A DNA stretch of 64,000 bases, from positions 558,001 through 622,000 of the forward strand of contig NZ_CP080096.1 in the NCBI RefSeq assembly GCF_019428685.1, written 5' to 3'. The stretch comes from Paraburkholderia edwinii (lineage in GTDB: Bacteria; Pseudomonadota; Gammaproteobacteria; Burkholderiales; Burkholderiaceae). The notes beneath the pieces were generated by a model that did no database searches, had not been told where the DNA came from, and was given only the letters and a program-made list of their open reading frames with translations. Numbering within the stretch: position 1 is the first letter of the stretch; each line of letters opens with the position of its first letter. Of the stretch, positions 27,224 to 38,000 are shown one piece after another. The position numbers were made by a program, and so were the translations under genes.

Positions 27224-29521
27224 ATGGTGTCTGAAGCGGGAAGAACAACGCTAGATGCGCAAGGCGGCGCACATACGCAGCCTGCGGCGGGGGTAGCGGG
27301 AGGGGGAGCGGCGTCGGCCGCACGGGCGCCGTCGACGCTGGCCGACGACGCGATGAAGCGGGCGCGGGCGTTTCATGAGCGAGGCGCACTCGACGATGCG
27401 GAGCGCGTGTATGGCGACGTATTGCAAGCGGAGCCGGAGCATGCGGAGGCGCTGCATTTTCTCGGTGTGCTGCATTTTCAGCGCGGGCGAATGGAAGATG
27501 CCGATGCGGTGCTGAGCCGGTCCGTCGAGCAGTCACCATCTGCGTTGGCGCTGGCGAATCATGCATCCGTGCTCACCGCGCTCGGGCGGCGGGAAGACGC
27601 GCTTGCGCAACTCGATGCCGCATTGCGGATCAACCCGGCGCATCCGCGTGCATTGTTATTGCAGGCGGGTTTGTTGATGGAGCTGGGGCGTCCGGAAGAA
27701 GCGCTGGACGCGTATGACCGGCTGCTTAAACTCGTGCCGACCACCGTCGATCTGATTTGCGGCCGGGCTGCGGTGCTTCGGGCGCTTAGTCGTTCTCAGG
27801 AAGCGCTCGACGCAAGCGAGCGGGCATTAAGAATCGATCCGCGCTCGTTCAATGCGCACCGCCAGCGCGGGGATGCGCTGCGCGATCTGCGTCGCTTTGT
27901 CGATGCGCTCGATGCTTATGGCCGTGCGCTTTCGGTGGTGCCGAACAGCGCGGAAGTTCTCCTGATGCAAGGCTTGACGCTCGCGGATCTCGGGCGTTTG
28001 GATGCGGCGCTTTCGAGCCTCAATGAAGCAATTGCGGGTAAGCCGGACTATGTCGATGCAATTTACAACAGCGCAGTTTTGCTCGAGCGCCTCGGTCGCA
28101 ACGACGATGCGTTATCGCGATGCGACCGTGTGCTGGCGCTGAACGCGCGGCATGCTGCTGCGCTCGCTAACAAGGGCAATGTGCTGCATAGCCTCGAGCG
28201 GTACGAAGAATCGTTGGCGAGCTACGATGCGTCGCTTGAAATCGCGCCCGCATCGATCGAAACGTGGTGCAACCGGACGCAAACGCTGGTGGAGTTGCGC
28301 AAGTTGCCGGAAGCGCTGGAAAGCTGTGATCGCGCAATTGCACTCAACGATCAGTACAAACTCGCGTGGTATTACCGCGGGCGTGTTCTGCAACGTCTCC
28401 ACCGCTACGAAGAGGCGATCGTTGATCACGATCGCGTACTGGAGATCGATCCGGAACACAGGCCCGCGCTTTTCCAACGCGGCAATGCGTTGCGTTCATT
28501 GATGCGGCATGATGAAGCGCTTGTCGAATACGACCACGTGCTGGCGCTTGACCCCGACGACATCGCGACTCACTTCTCAAAGGCCTTCGTTTATCTGCAA
28601 CTCGGCGATTTCGATCGTGGCTGGCCTGAATATGAGTGGCGCTGGAAAGAAGATCAGGTGGGCAAGTACAGGAAAGCGTTCGCGCAGCCTTTATGGCTAG
28701 GCGAAGAATCGATCGAACACAAAACGATTCTGCTGCATGCGGAACAGGGTTTGGGCGACACGCTCCAGTTCTGCCGTTACGTAAAGTTTGTGAAAGCGCG
28801 CGGCGCACGCGTCATTATCGAAGTCCCGCGGGCGCTGAAGTCGATCGTTGAGACTGTCGAGGATGTCGACCAGGTGGTGGGGCAAGGCGATCCCCTGCCG
28901 CCGTTCGACGTGCACTGTCCTCTGCTGAGCTTGCCGCTCGTGTTCCGCACGAATTTGGCGTCGATACCGGCCGATGTGCCGTACCTGAAAGTTCACGAAC
29001 AACGCGTCGCGGACTGGCAGGCGCGGCTCGGCCCCCGAACCCGGCCGCGCGTCGGCGTCGCATGGTCGGGCAATCCGAACCATCTGGATGACCATAACCG
29101 GTCGATTCCGCTCGAAGAACTATTGGAGACGTTGCCCGACTCGGTCGAGTGGATCAGCGTCCAGAAGCAGATTCGCGCTGGCGAGCAGCGCTTGCTCGCG
29201 GCGTCGAGTGTGCGCGACGTCAGCGATGCGATCGGCGATTTCTCCGACACCGCGGCGCTGATGCAATGCCTCGATTGCGTCCTGTCGGTCGATACGTCGG
29301 TGGCCCATCTGGCCGGAGCGCTGGGTCGGCCGCTGTGGGTCATGCTGCCGTATCTGCCCGATTGGCGTTGGTTGCTTGAGCGCGAGGACAACCCGTGGTA
29401 CCCAGGCGCGCGTCTTTTCCGGCAGACCCAGGCTGGCGAGTGGGGCGACGTATTCGAGCGGATCAATGCCGCGTTGCAGTCCGCGCCATGGGTTGCGGCG
29501 CCGGCGGCACTGTCTATCTGA
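27224..29521 (+). CDS. TPR-repeat glycosyltransferase (GT9-like), copy 2
   Basis: This 765-residue paralogue of its upstream neighbour starts with a less conserved N-terminal stretch. It has TPR units through about residue 450 (such as LGRPEEALDAYDRLLKLVPT), the linker GDFDRGWPEYEWRWKEDQ, and the transferase segment ILLHAEQGLGDTLQFCRYVKF, RVGVAWSGNPNHLDDHNRS, DFSDTAALMQCLDCVLSVDTSVAHLAG. The His-Ala-Glu-Gln-Gly box and the Asp-Thr-x-Val-Ala-His-Leu box are retained, so it is probably active. It lies 89 bases after copy 1 and 24 bases before copy 3, consistent with one operon. The start has GAGAGGA at good spacing. Confidence 0.85.
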   Translation: MVSEAGRTTLDAQGGAHTQPAAGVAGGGAASAARAPSTLADDAMKRARAFHERGALDDAERVYGDVLQAEPEHAEALHFLGVLHFQRGRMEDADAVLSRSVEQSPSALALANHASVLTALGRREDALAQLDAALRINPAHPRALLLQAGLLMELGRPEEALDAYDRLLKLVPTTVDLICGRAAVLRALSRSQEALDASERALRIDPRSFNAHRQRGDALRDLRRFVDALDAYGRALSVVPNSAEVLLMQGLTLADLGRLDAALSSLNEAIAGKPDYVDAIYNSAVLLERLGRNDDALSRCDRVLALNARHAAALANKGNVLHSLERYEESLASYDASLEIAPASIETWCNRTQTLVELRKLPEALESCDRAIALNDQYKLAWYYRGRVLQRLHRYEEAIVDHDRVLEIDPEHRPALFQRGNALRSLMRHDEALVEYDHVLALDPDDIATHFSKAFVYLQLGDFDRGWPEYEWRWKEDQVGKYRKAFAQPLWLGEESIEHKTILLHAEQGLGDTLQFCRYVKFVKARGARVIIEVPRALKSIVETVEDVDQVVGQGDPLPPFDVHCPLLSLPLVFRTNLASIPADVPYLKVHEQRVADWQARLGPRTRPRVGVAWSGNPNHLDDHNRSIPLEELLETLPDSVEWISVQKQIRAGEQRLLAASSVRDVSDAIGDFSDTAALMQCLDCVLSVDTSVAHLAGALGRPLWVMLPYLPDWRWLLEREDNPWYPGARLFRQTQAGEWGDVFERINAALQSAPWVAAPAALSI

Positions 29522-29545
29522 CCGATCGATCGAACGAGGCGAGCG

Positions 29546-31810
29546 ATGAGACGCAACGGCGAGCGCAGCAACGTGCTGGAAGCGCATGCGGGCATAGCGG
29601 GCGAGCGGTCGGCGCTTATGCATTCGGCGATACGCGGTTCTCTGCAACGTGCTCGCACGTTGCACGAACAGGGGGCGTTGGCCGAAGCGCAGCAGTTGTA
29701 TCGCGGCGTGCTGGCGATCGAACCAGACAACGCCGATGCATTACTGTTGCTCGCCGCCGCATGCGATCAAAGCGGTGACGTAGCACAGGCCGAAAAGTTA
29801 TATGCGCAAGGACTGCGGTTCGAACGGCGGTTCGCGTGGGCATTCGCGGGCTACGGTGCGGCGCTCGTTAAGCTGGAATGCCATGACGCCGCACTGGCGC
29901 CGATCAACGAAGCGTTGCGACTGGATCCGCAATGTGTGCCGGCGCATGTTGCCTACGGCAATGCGATGCTTGGTCTCGAGCGTTTTGCGGAGGCCCAGCA
30001 GGCCTACGAGCGCGCACTGTTACTGTCGCCGGCGTTGCCCGAGGCATGGAGCAATCGCGGCAATGCGCTGCGCGCGCTCGACCGTCCGGCGGACGCGCTC
30101 ATCAGCTTCGACCGCGCTTTGCAGCTGGCGCCGCACAACCACGCGGCGCACACCAATCGCGGCCATGCATTGCGCGATCTTGGCCGCTACGAAGACGCGT
30201 TGCGCAGCTACCGGCTCGCACTGGTCGTGCGCCCACGCGTTGCGTCGCTGCTCGCATTGTGCGGAATGATGTCGCTGATGCTGGGCCGCGGCGCGGAGGC
30301 ACTCGTCAGCTACAACGAGGCGCTCGAGATCACGCCGGACGACGTCGACTTGCTCTATAACAGTTGCGTCGCGCTCGATGTATTGCATCGTCATGAAGAA
30401 CTACTGACGCGCGCCGAACGCATCCTCGCACAGGCGCCCGATCATGCCGGTGCCTGGCTCGGCAAGGCGAACGCCCTGCAGGCGCTACAGCGCTTCGACG
30501 AGGCTGCCGAGGCTTATTCCCAGGCGCTCAAGCGCGAACCAGATCTGCATACGGCATTGAGCAACCAGGGCTTCGCATTGCGTACGCTCGAACGCTACGA
30601 AGAGGCCTTGCAAAATTACGACAACGCGCTTGTGCGCCTCGGCGCGAACGCGCAGTTACTGGTCGGCCGAGCCCATACGTTGCGGCAATTGGGGCGCTAC
30701 GACGAAGCCCTGGCAGGCTATGAAGCGTCTCTCGCTGTCGAGCCAACGGACGTAGAAGGATGGAGATTGCGCGGCGGCACGTTGCAACAATTGCTGCGCT
30801 TCGATGAGGCGTTGCAGAGCTACAGCCGTATGCAGGAAGTGGAGTCGACCAAGGGACACGGACACCTCGAGGAAGCCTATTGCCAGCTGCTTGTCGGCAA
30901 TTTCGCCGATGGCTGGCGGAAGTACGAATACCGTTGGATGGATGCAGATACCGCGCGTTCGCATCGCCATCAGGACCGTCCGTTGTGGGCGGGGGGCGAG
31001 TCGCTCGCCGGGAAGACGGTGTTGCTTCACGCAGAGCAAGGCTATGGCGATACGCTGCAATTTTGCCGCTATGTGGGTCTTGTCGAAGCGCGCGGCGCGA
31101 CCGTTGTTCTCGAAGTGCCGCCGCCGCTGAAGCCATTGCTCGCTTCGCTGCGAGGCGGGCACGTCCTGGTGTCGACGGACGAAGCACTGCCGGCTTTTGA
31201 TCTGCAATGTCCGCTGATGAGTTTGCCGCTCGCGTTTGGGACAGACCTGCGAAGCATACCGGCGCCTGTGCCGTATCTCTTCGCGGATGCCGCACGGGTG
31301 AGTGCCTGGCGGCAGCGGCTTCACGCCAAGGCGCCGTCAGGTCGCCTCAAGGTCGGACTCACGTGGTCGGGCAACCAGGGGCACAACAATGATCTGAACC
31401 GGTCGCTCGCGTTCGCTGCGCTTGCGCCGCTCTTCACATTGGACGCCACCTTCGTCAGCCTGCATCAGCAGGTTCGCGAGCGGGACACGGCTGCGCTTGC
31501 GCAAAGCGGCGTCATTTATTTCGGCGCGGAACTGCGCGATTTCGCCGATACGGCTGCGCTTATCGAGAACCTCGACCTTGTGATTTCGGTGGATACGTCG
31601 ATCGTGCACCTGGCCGGCGCGCTCGGTAAGCCCGTCTGGGTACTGTTGCCGCGCGTACCTGACTGGCGCTGGCTGTTGGAGCGAGACGACAGTCCGTGGT
31701 ACCCCACGGCACGCCTTTTTCGCCAGGACAAACCCGGCGACTGGCCCGATGTCATCGATCGGGTCGCGCAGGCACTGGCGCAGCGGCTCGACTCGAACCA
31801 CCGCGGATGA
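29546..31810 (+). CDS. TPR-repeat glycosyltransferase (GT9-like), copy 3
   Basis: This 754-residue third paralogue has TPR units such as YEDALRSYRLALVVRPRV and YDEALAGYEASLAVEPTD, then GNFADGWRKYEYRWMD, VLLHAEQGYGDTLQFCRYVGL, KVGLTWSGNQGHNNDLNRS and DFADTAALIENLDLVISVDTSIVHLAG. Domain order and boundaries match copies 1 and 2, but the repeats have diverged, so the three may differ in acceptor. It ends 231 bases before the giant exoprotein start. A weak hairpin with a 6-bp stem follows the stop, without a T-run. Confidence 0.85.
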   Translation: MRRNGERSNVLEAHAGIAGERSALMHSAIRGSLQRARTLHEQGALAEAQQLYRGVLAIEPDNADALLLLAAACDQSGDVAQAEKLYAQGLRFERRFAWAFAGYGAALVKLECHDAALAPINEALRLDPQCVPAHVAYGNAMLGLERFAEAQQAYERALLLSPALPEAWSNRGNALRALDRPADALISFDRALQLAPHNHAAHTNRGHALRDLGRYEDALRSYRLALVVRPRVASLLALCGMMSLMLGRGAEALVSYNEALEITPDDVDLLYNSCVALDVLHRHEELLTRAERILAQAPDHAGAWLGKANALQALQRFDEAAEAYSQALKREPDLHTALSNQGFALRTLERYEEALQNYDNALVRLGANAQLLVGRAHTLRQLGRYDEALAGYEASLAVEPTDVEGWRLRGGTLQQLLRFDEALQSYSRMQEVESTKGHGHLEEAYCQLLVGNFADGWRKYEYRWMDADTARSHRHQDRPLWAGGESLAGKTVLLHAEQGYGDTLQFCRYVGLVEARGATVVLEVPPPLKPLLASLRGGHVLVSTDEALPAFDLQCPLMSLPLAFGTDLRSIPAPVPYLFADAARVSAWRQRLHAKAPSGRLKVGLTWSGNQGHNNDLNRSLAFAALAPLFTLDATFVSLHQQVRERDTAALAQSGVIYFGAELRDFADTAALIENLDLVISVDTSIVHLAGALGKPVWVLLPRVPDWRWLLERDDSPWYPTARLFRQDKPGDWPDVIDRVAQALAQRLDSNHRG

Positions 31811-31924
31811 CCGTGCCGCGAGGCTTTGCATGCGCCTCGGCTATATGACGCTCATGTGTCAAAAGATTCGGACTTCGCCGACGGCAATAAGGTGCGTAGC
31901 ACCGGAAATACGATTGCCATGGCG

Positions 31925-31934
31925 GGTCCGTAAC
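31925..31934 (+). promoter_or_regulatory. Copy E of the shared motif, upstream of the giant exoprotein
   Basis: GGTCCGTAAC, identical to the first ten bases of copy A, lies 108 bases before the giant exoprotein ATG. After the core the sequence diverges (GTCTGAACG), so only the -35-like part is shared. Confidence 0.45.
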
Positions 31935-32041
31935 GTCTGAACGTTTATCGCCAGCGAAGGCGATTTCGGGGAATGCGTCTGCGGGAGTGCAATCAGCGCG
32001 CCGTGGAGGCTAGCGACAATTTTGTGTTCGGGGAAGCAGAA

Positions 32042-35000
32042 ATGGCAGCACGCGCGCGCGTAGAAAAACACCTACACCAGTCACCGATCGTATTGAGGGC
32101 GAATGTTCGGCCAGTGTGCCGTGCGATTGCCGTGATGGTCGCGGCAGGCTTCGCCGCGCACGCGCATGCGGGGATGATCAACCTCGGCGCGGCGGGCGGG
32201 CGCGTGCCGGGTAGCACAGGTGGCGCCGGTGGCGGTGGCATCCCGAATCTCGGGATATCGCCGCAGCAGGCGTTGCAGGCGAGCCAGCCATCGATTCGCA
32301 ATCTCGCGAACGCGGCGCAGGGCATTGCGCAGCAAATCGCTGCGCAGCAGGCGGCGGCTGCAGCTGCTGCGGCCAACGCGGCGAACGTGCCGAATGGCCT
32401 GGCGCCGGGCGGATTGCAGGTGGGGCAAGGTGTCACGTTCAATGCGGATGGCACGCCGACGGCAACGACTTCGAATCTCAACAACCCGAATTTGTGGATC
32501 AACGCGAATGCGCCGAAGCAGGGCGTCGACTCTAGTGGCCACGTGACGGTTGAAGTCGATCAGACTTCGCAGAATGCGGTTGCGACGTGGACGACGATGA
32601 ACGTCGGCAAGCAGACGACGCTGTATTTCAACCAGTCCGCAGGTACACAGTCCAATGGCGCGAACAACTGGGTGATCCTGAACCGGATCATGGATCCGAC
32701 GGGCTTGCCAAGCCAGATTCTCGGCAATGTGAAGGCCGAAGGGTCGGTGTTCGTGGTGAACCGCAACGGCATTCTGTTTGGCGCCGGGTCGCAGGTCAAT
32801 GTGCACTCGCTGCTCGCGTCTTCGCTGGATCTGCTCAATACGACCGATACGCCGACGCAGGGCGCGAGCGACATCGTGAGTAGCAACAAGCTGTTCCTGA
32901 ATATGCAGCCGGGGACGCAAGGCGGCCTGGCGGCGCTGGAGTCGGTAGTTCAGGGCAGCAGTGCTCAAACCGGCGCGCCGAACGAGGTGCTCGGACTCGG
33001 CAACCAGGTCAAGGTGAACTCGCCGACTGACTACGTGCTGCCGGGCAATATCACGATCGAGCAGGGTGCGTCGATCACAACACAGACACAAGGCACGGTG
33101 AGCGATGGCGGTTTTGTGATGGTCGCCGCGCCGAATGTGACGAACGGCGGCAGCATCACGGCGACCGGCGGTCAGGTGATACTGGCGGCTGGCGTAGGCG
33201 TGGCTTTGCGCCCGAATCCGCTGGCGCCGCAGCAGTTTCTGCCGGAGATCAGCGGGCAGCTTGTGATTCCAACTGGCCCGACAAGCGTCATCGACATCAC
33301 GCCGGCTGGCTCACTCGTCAATACCGGCATCATCCAGGCCACACGCGGCACGGTCGATCTGCTGGGCAGCAGCGTGGCGCAGAATGGCGTAGTAGGTGTG
33401 ACGACCAGTGTGAACACACCGGGCAACATCACGATTTCGACAGTCGACGAGAATCCGGCGAACACGCCCAGCGGAACGGCCTATCCCGGCCAGCTCCTTG
33501 TTACCAACAACCAGGGTGGAGGTGCGGACGCGACAAACCGCGCGGGCCTTCTGACCTTCGGCCCGGGTTCGGTCACGACCATCATGCCGGACACGGACGG
33601 CGAGACGGCTACCTCGGCGCCGGGCACGACATTTACGCCTGGCAGTATCACGATGACAGCGGGTTCAGTGTGGTTCCAGTCGGGCTCACTGATCGAAGCG
33701 CCGGGATCGACAGTCTCTGTGGCGGCGCTAACGCCCTCGTCGGCGCTGGACGCGACCCCGCCGGGCGATACCGCTGTGCAGGGCCGCATTCTTCTTGATA
33801 CCGGCGCGACGATCGACGTGTCGGGTCTGTCAAACGTCGAACTGTCGGTTGCCCAGTCGCTTGTGACTGTGCCGTTGATCGGCGGCAACGAACTGGCTGA
33901 CTCGCCGTTGCTGCGCGACGGCTTCCTGTTCGGGCTAAAGAACGTGGTGGTGGACAGCACGCTGTCGGGCACGCGCAGCGACGGTGTGCCTTGGGTCGGC
34001 AGCCCGCTGCTCAATCTCGCTGGTCTCGTGAGCCTGATTCCGCGGACGGTCGACCAGTTGCTGGTCAACGGCGGCACGGTGACGCTGGCGGGCAACGAGG
34101 TGATGACCGCTGCGGGTTCGTCCCTGAACCTGAACGGCGGCTATGTCCATTTCCTCGGCGGCATGGTCAATCCGACACGTCTGATCGACTCGAGCGGGGC
34201 GATCGTGCCGATCGGGGACGCCAGTCCGAACGACACCTATGTGGGAATCGCCGGGCAGTTCGTCGATAACCATCCGCGCTGGGGCATCTCGAATTCGTAC
34301 TTCGACCCGCTGCTGTCGGGCGGCACGTTCGAGGGTGATTTCATTGTCGGCGGTAACGCCGGTACGCTGAACATTTTCGCGTCGAGTGCGATGGTTCTGG
34401 ACGGTGATATCACTGCGCAGGCGTTGAGCGGCTCGAAGCAGGTACAGGACAACAATCAGGCAGTAGGCGGTACGTTCAACCTCGGCGCCGACCCGTCTTC
34501 CAAGGTACCAGGTAACCTCGCCGCGCTTACACAAGGCTCCACGACCAGTACCACTGGTGAATCCGGCACGGTCATCCTGCAGAACAGCGCACCGCAACTG
34601 GATAACCTTGCGGCGAACTTCTCGATCGACACGCCGATCGACACGGCCGCACAGAACGCGCTGTCCGCCAGCGATCCGAACAATGTGCTGGCCAACACGG
34701 TCGTGCCGACCTCGACACTGTCCGACGGCGGATTCGCGAACGTGAACGTTACGGAAGACAAGATTCAGGGCACGGGCTTTGTCGTACCCGCCGGAACCCA
34801 GCTCAATCTGCAGCCTGGCGGCTCGTTGACGCTGAACGCGCCGAATGTCGCGAATGCGCAGATCGATGGCCACCTGGTCGTCCCGTCCGGCACCATCTCG
34901 ATTTTGCTTTCGGAAGATTCGACCCTCACGGCCACCCCGACCGAGGGCAACATCGTCGTGGGCCCTGATGCGCTACTGAGCACGGCCGGCCAATGGGTGA

Positions 35001-38000
35001 ACAACGACACGCAGTTTGCAGCCGGCACGACGACGGGCGACAGTGAGTTCATCAACGGCGGCAGCGTGACATTGGCCGCTGGATACGGAGTCGACTTGCA
35101 GCCGGGCAGTCTGATCGATGTGTCGAGCGGCGGCGAGGTGCAGGCCAACGGTCAGATGCTGATGAACAATGGCATTGCCCAGGGCAAGGGCGGCGGCGTC
35201 ACGTTACAGACGCTACTCGATCAGGCGGGCTACCCCGCGGTGCTGCCGACCGATCCGCTGTTGCATATGGACGGCACGATCCGCAGCTTCGGCTTCTCGG
35301 GCGGCGGCACGCTGACGCTCGAGGTGCTCGGTATCCAGATTGGCGGCGATCCGGCTGCGGCGCCGTCGTACACGACCGTGTTGCCGACCGACTTCTTCGC
35401 ACAGCAGGGTTTCGGCAACTATGTACTGAACGCCTATCTCGACGCAACCGTCGCGCCCGGCGCAACAGTCGATGTGACGCAGCAGAACCTGCTTCCCAAT
35501 GTGCAGGCCTTGCAGCAAACCGCGAGCGGCGCCAACCTATCCGGGGGCGGCCTGACAACAGTCGGCACCACCGATGCATTCGACCGGCAGTCGACAGACC
35601 TGGTGCTGACGGCCGGCGGTTATGCAGCGTGGCACGTCACGAACAGTTCGACAGGAACTGCGCCGCCAGTCGTGCCGGACTATCCGGGCGTCACCGGCGC
35701 GGTGACGATCGGCGAAGGCGCGTCCGTTGTCGCAGACGCGGGTGCGAGCATCGGTCTGGGCTCGCCTGCGCAGGTCACCGTGCTGGGTTCGCTGATCGCA
35801 CCGGGCGGTTCGATCGCGTTGATCGCCGATAGCGGCGGCGGTTCATCATTCGAGCTGACTGGGCAATACAACGGCACCGGTGGCGTCTTTACGGGCCCCG
35901 GCAAGTCGGTGTGGCTTGGACCCGACTCATTGCTCGACGTCGCGGGCGTCGCGCTGACCGATCCGTTTGCCGCTCCGGTCCAGAATGGCCTGAGTACGAT
36001 CATTCCGGTCACAGGAAAGGTGCTCGCTGGCGGTTCGGTAACCATCTCGGACGATTCAGGGTACATCGTCGCCCAGGCCGGGTCGCGCATCGACGTGTCG
36101 GGCGCGTCGGCGAATTTCGACCAGTTTCAGGCGAACAGGCAGTTTGTGTCGCAGCCCGTGTGGAGCGATGCGGGTTCGGTCACGCTGGTGGCCTCGAGCG
36201 GCCTGCTTTTCGACGGCACGCTCGACGCACACGGCGGTGCGCCGCAGGCGCAAGGCGGCACGCTGTTGATCATGTTCGATCCAGCCGTGTCGGGTACGCC
36301 GTTCGGCGTGGGGGGCAACCAGCCTTCACTGCCCGGCGCGACTGCGCTGATTATTGAGCAAAGCGGAGAATTCGTGCCCGCGGGCCTCCAGCCCGGGGAC
36401 AGCTTCGCTTCAGCCATCGGAACGCCGCCGGGCGTGCTGCAGTTTGCAGCCGACCGCCTTGACGGATCGGGCGTCTCTACGCTTGTGCTCGGTGCGCCAG
36501 CCAATACGCCACTGGCCACGCAGGGTACCGTACCGATTGCGTTCAGTGGCAACGTGAATCTGAACCTGGCGCAGGCGGTCGTCATCAACGCGCAGACGGT
36601 TGCTGCACTGGGCAGTGATGCAATCGCTCAGCTGTCGTCGACCACGACGCTTGCTTCGCTGCTGGCGAACGAAGCGAATGGCTTCGCGACCAATGGCGTG
36701 ACCCAGACCGGCACCGACGTGTCGATCACAGCGCCCTACGTGGCGTTTGTCGGCCCCACGTTTCGCGGCTCCTTTATCACACCTGTCTCTCCCATTTTTG
36801 CCGTGGGCGACGGCAAGTTGAGCGTCAACGCGTCGTTCATCGATCTGGAAAACCAGTTCCAGCTGAACAACTTCGGGCAGGCGAATTTCACGAGCAGCGG
36901 GGATATCCGGCTAAGTTCGAGCAACGCGCTGTCGCCTGGCTTACTTTTCACGTCCGGTAACCTGACGTTCAAGGCAGCCGACCTGTATCCGTCCACGGGA
37001 TCGACGTTCATTCTCGATGCGGTCGGCCCCACCACCGATGCGAATGGCGACCGCGCGCCGACCACCATCACGTTTGAAGCGAACGGCGCCTCGGACGTGC
37101 CGCTGTCCGCAGGAGGCACGCTGCTGGTCGACGCGACTGATATCGTGCAGGGCGGCACAGTGCGCGCCCCGGCGGGCAGCCTGATCTTCGGGGTCGGCGA
37201 TTCGAACGATGCCGCTACGCAGGCCCAGTTCAACTGGGGCACCAGCGCTCCGCCGCCGCTGGTCTCGACAAACTCGGTCACGTTCGCGAGCGGCAGCCTG
37301 ACGTCGGTATCGGAAGGCGGCGCGATCATTCCGTTTGGCACGACGGTTGACGGTGTCGAATGGCAGTTCAACCCGGTCCCGAATGCGAACGCAGCGCCCG
37401 ATGTGACCGCGCCGCCCTCGAAGTTCGTGGGCGCGAACGGCAGCAACGTGGCACTTAATGCAGGCGCCACGATCGACCTGTCGGGCGGCGGCGATCTGCA
37501 GGCGGCGGAGTTCGTGGCGGGCACCGGCGGCACGCGTAACGTGCTGCAGCAGTTCAGCGTGAGCTTCGCGTCGAACCCGGGCGGCACCGCGATACCGGTG
37601 AACGCGAACGGGTCGAACGTCTATGCGATCCTGCCCGGCAAGCAGTCGCCGGTCGCCGCGTATGATCCGATGTTCGCGCAGAACCTGCAGCCGTCGACTA
37701 ACGCTAACGGCTCGGCAGGCACCACCACGAAAAGCGATGGTGTGGGTCAGGCCGGGCTGAACAACGCGGTGGGGCAGTCCGTCTACCTGTCGGGCGTGCC
37801 GGGCTTGCCGGCAGGCTTCTACACGCTGCTGCCGGGCATGTACGCGACGCTGCCGGGCGCGTTCCGCGTGACAGTATCGTCCGCCACCGGCCCGGTCGCA
37901 CCGGGTGCGAGCCAGACGCTGCCTGACGGCACGGTCCAGGTAGGCGGCTACTTCGGCAATTCGCTGTCCGGCACGCGCAGCGGGACGCCAACACTGTTCG

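Noticed and set aside
32081..33091. Long open frame opposite the start of the giant exoprotein, and similar long frames opposite it through 41,062
   Set aside because: These arise from high GC and repetitive codons on the coding strand. They lack ribosome binding sites and family similarity and are Arg/His-rich.
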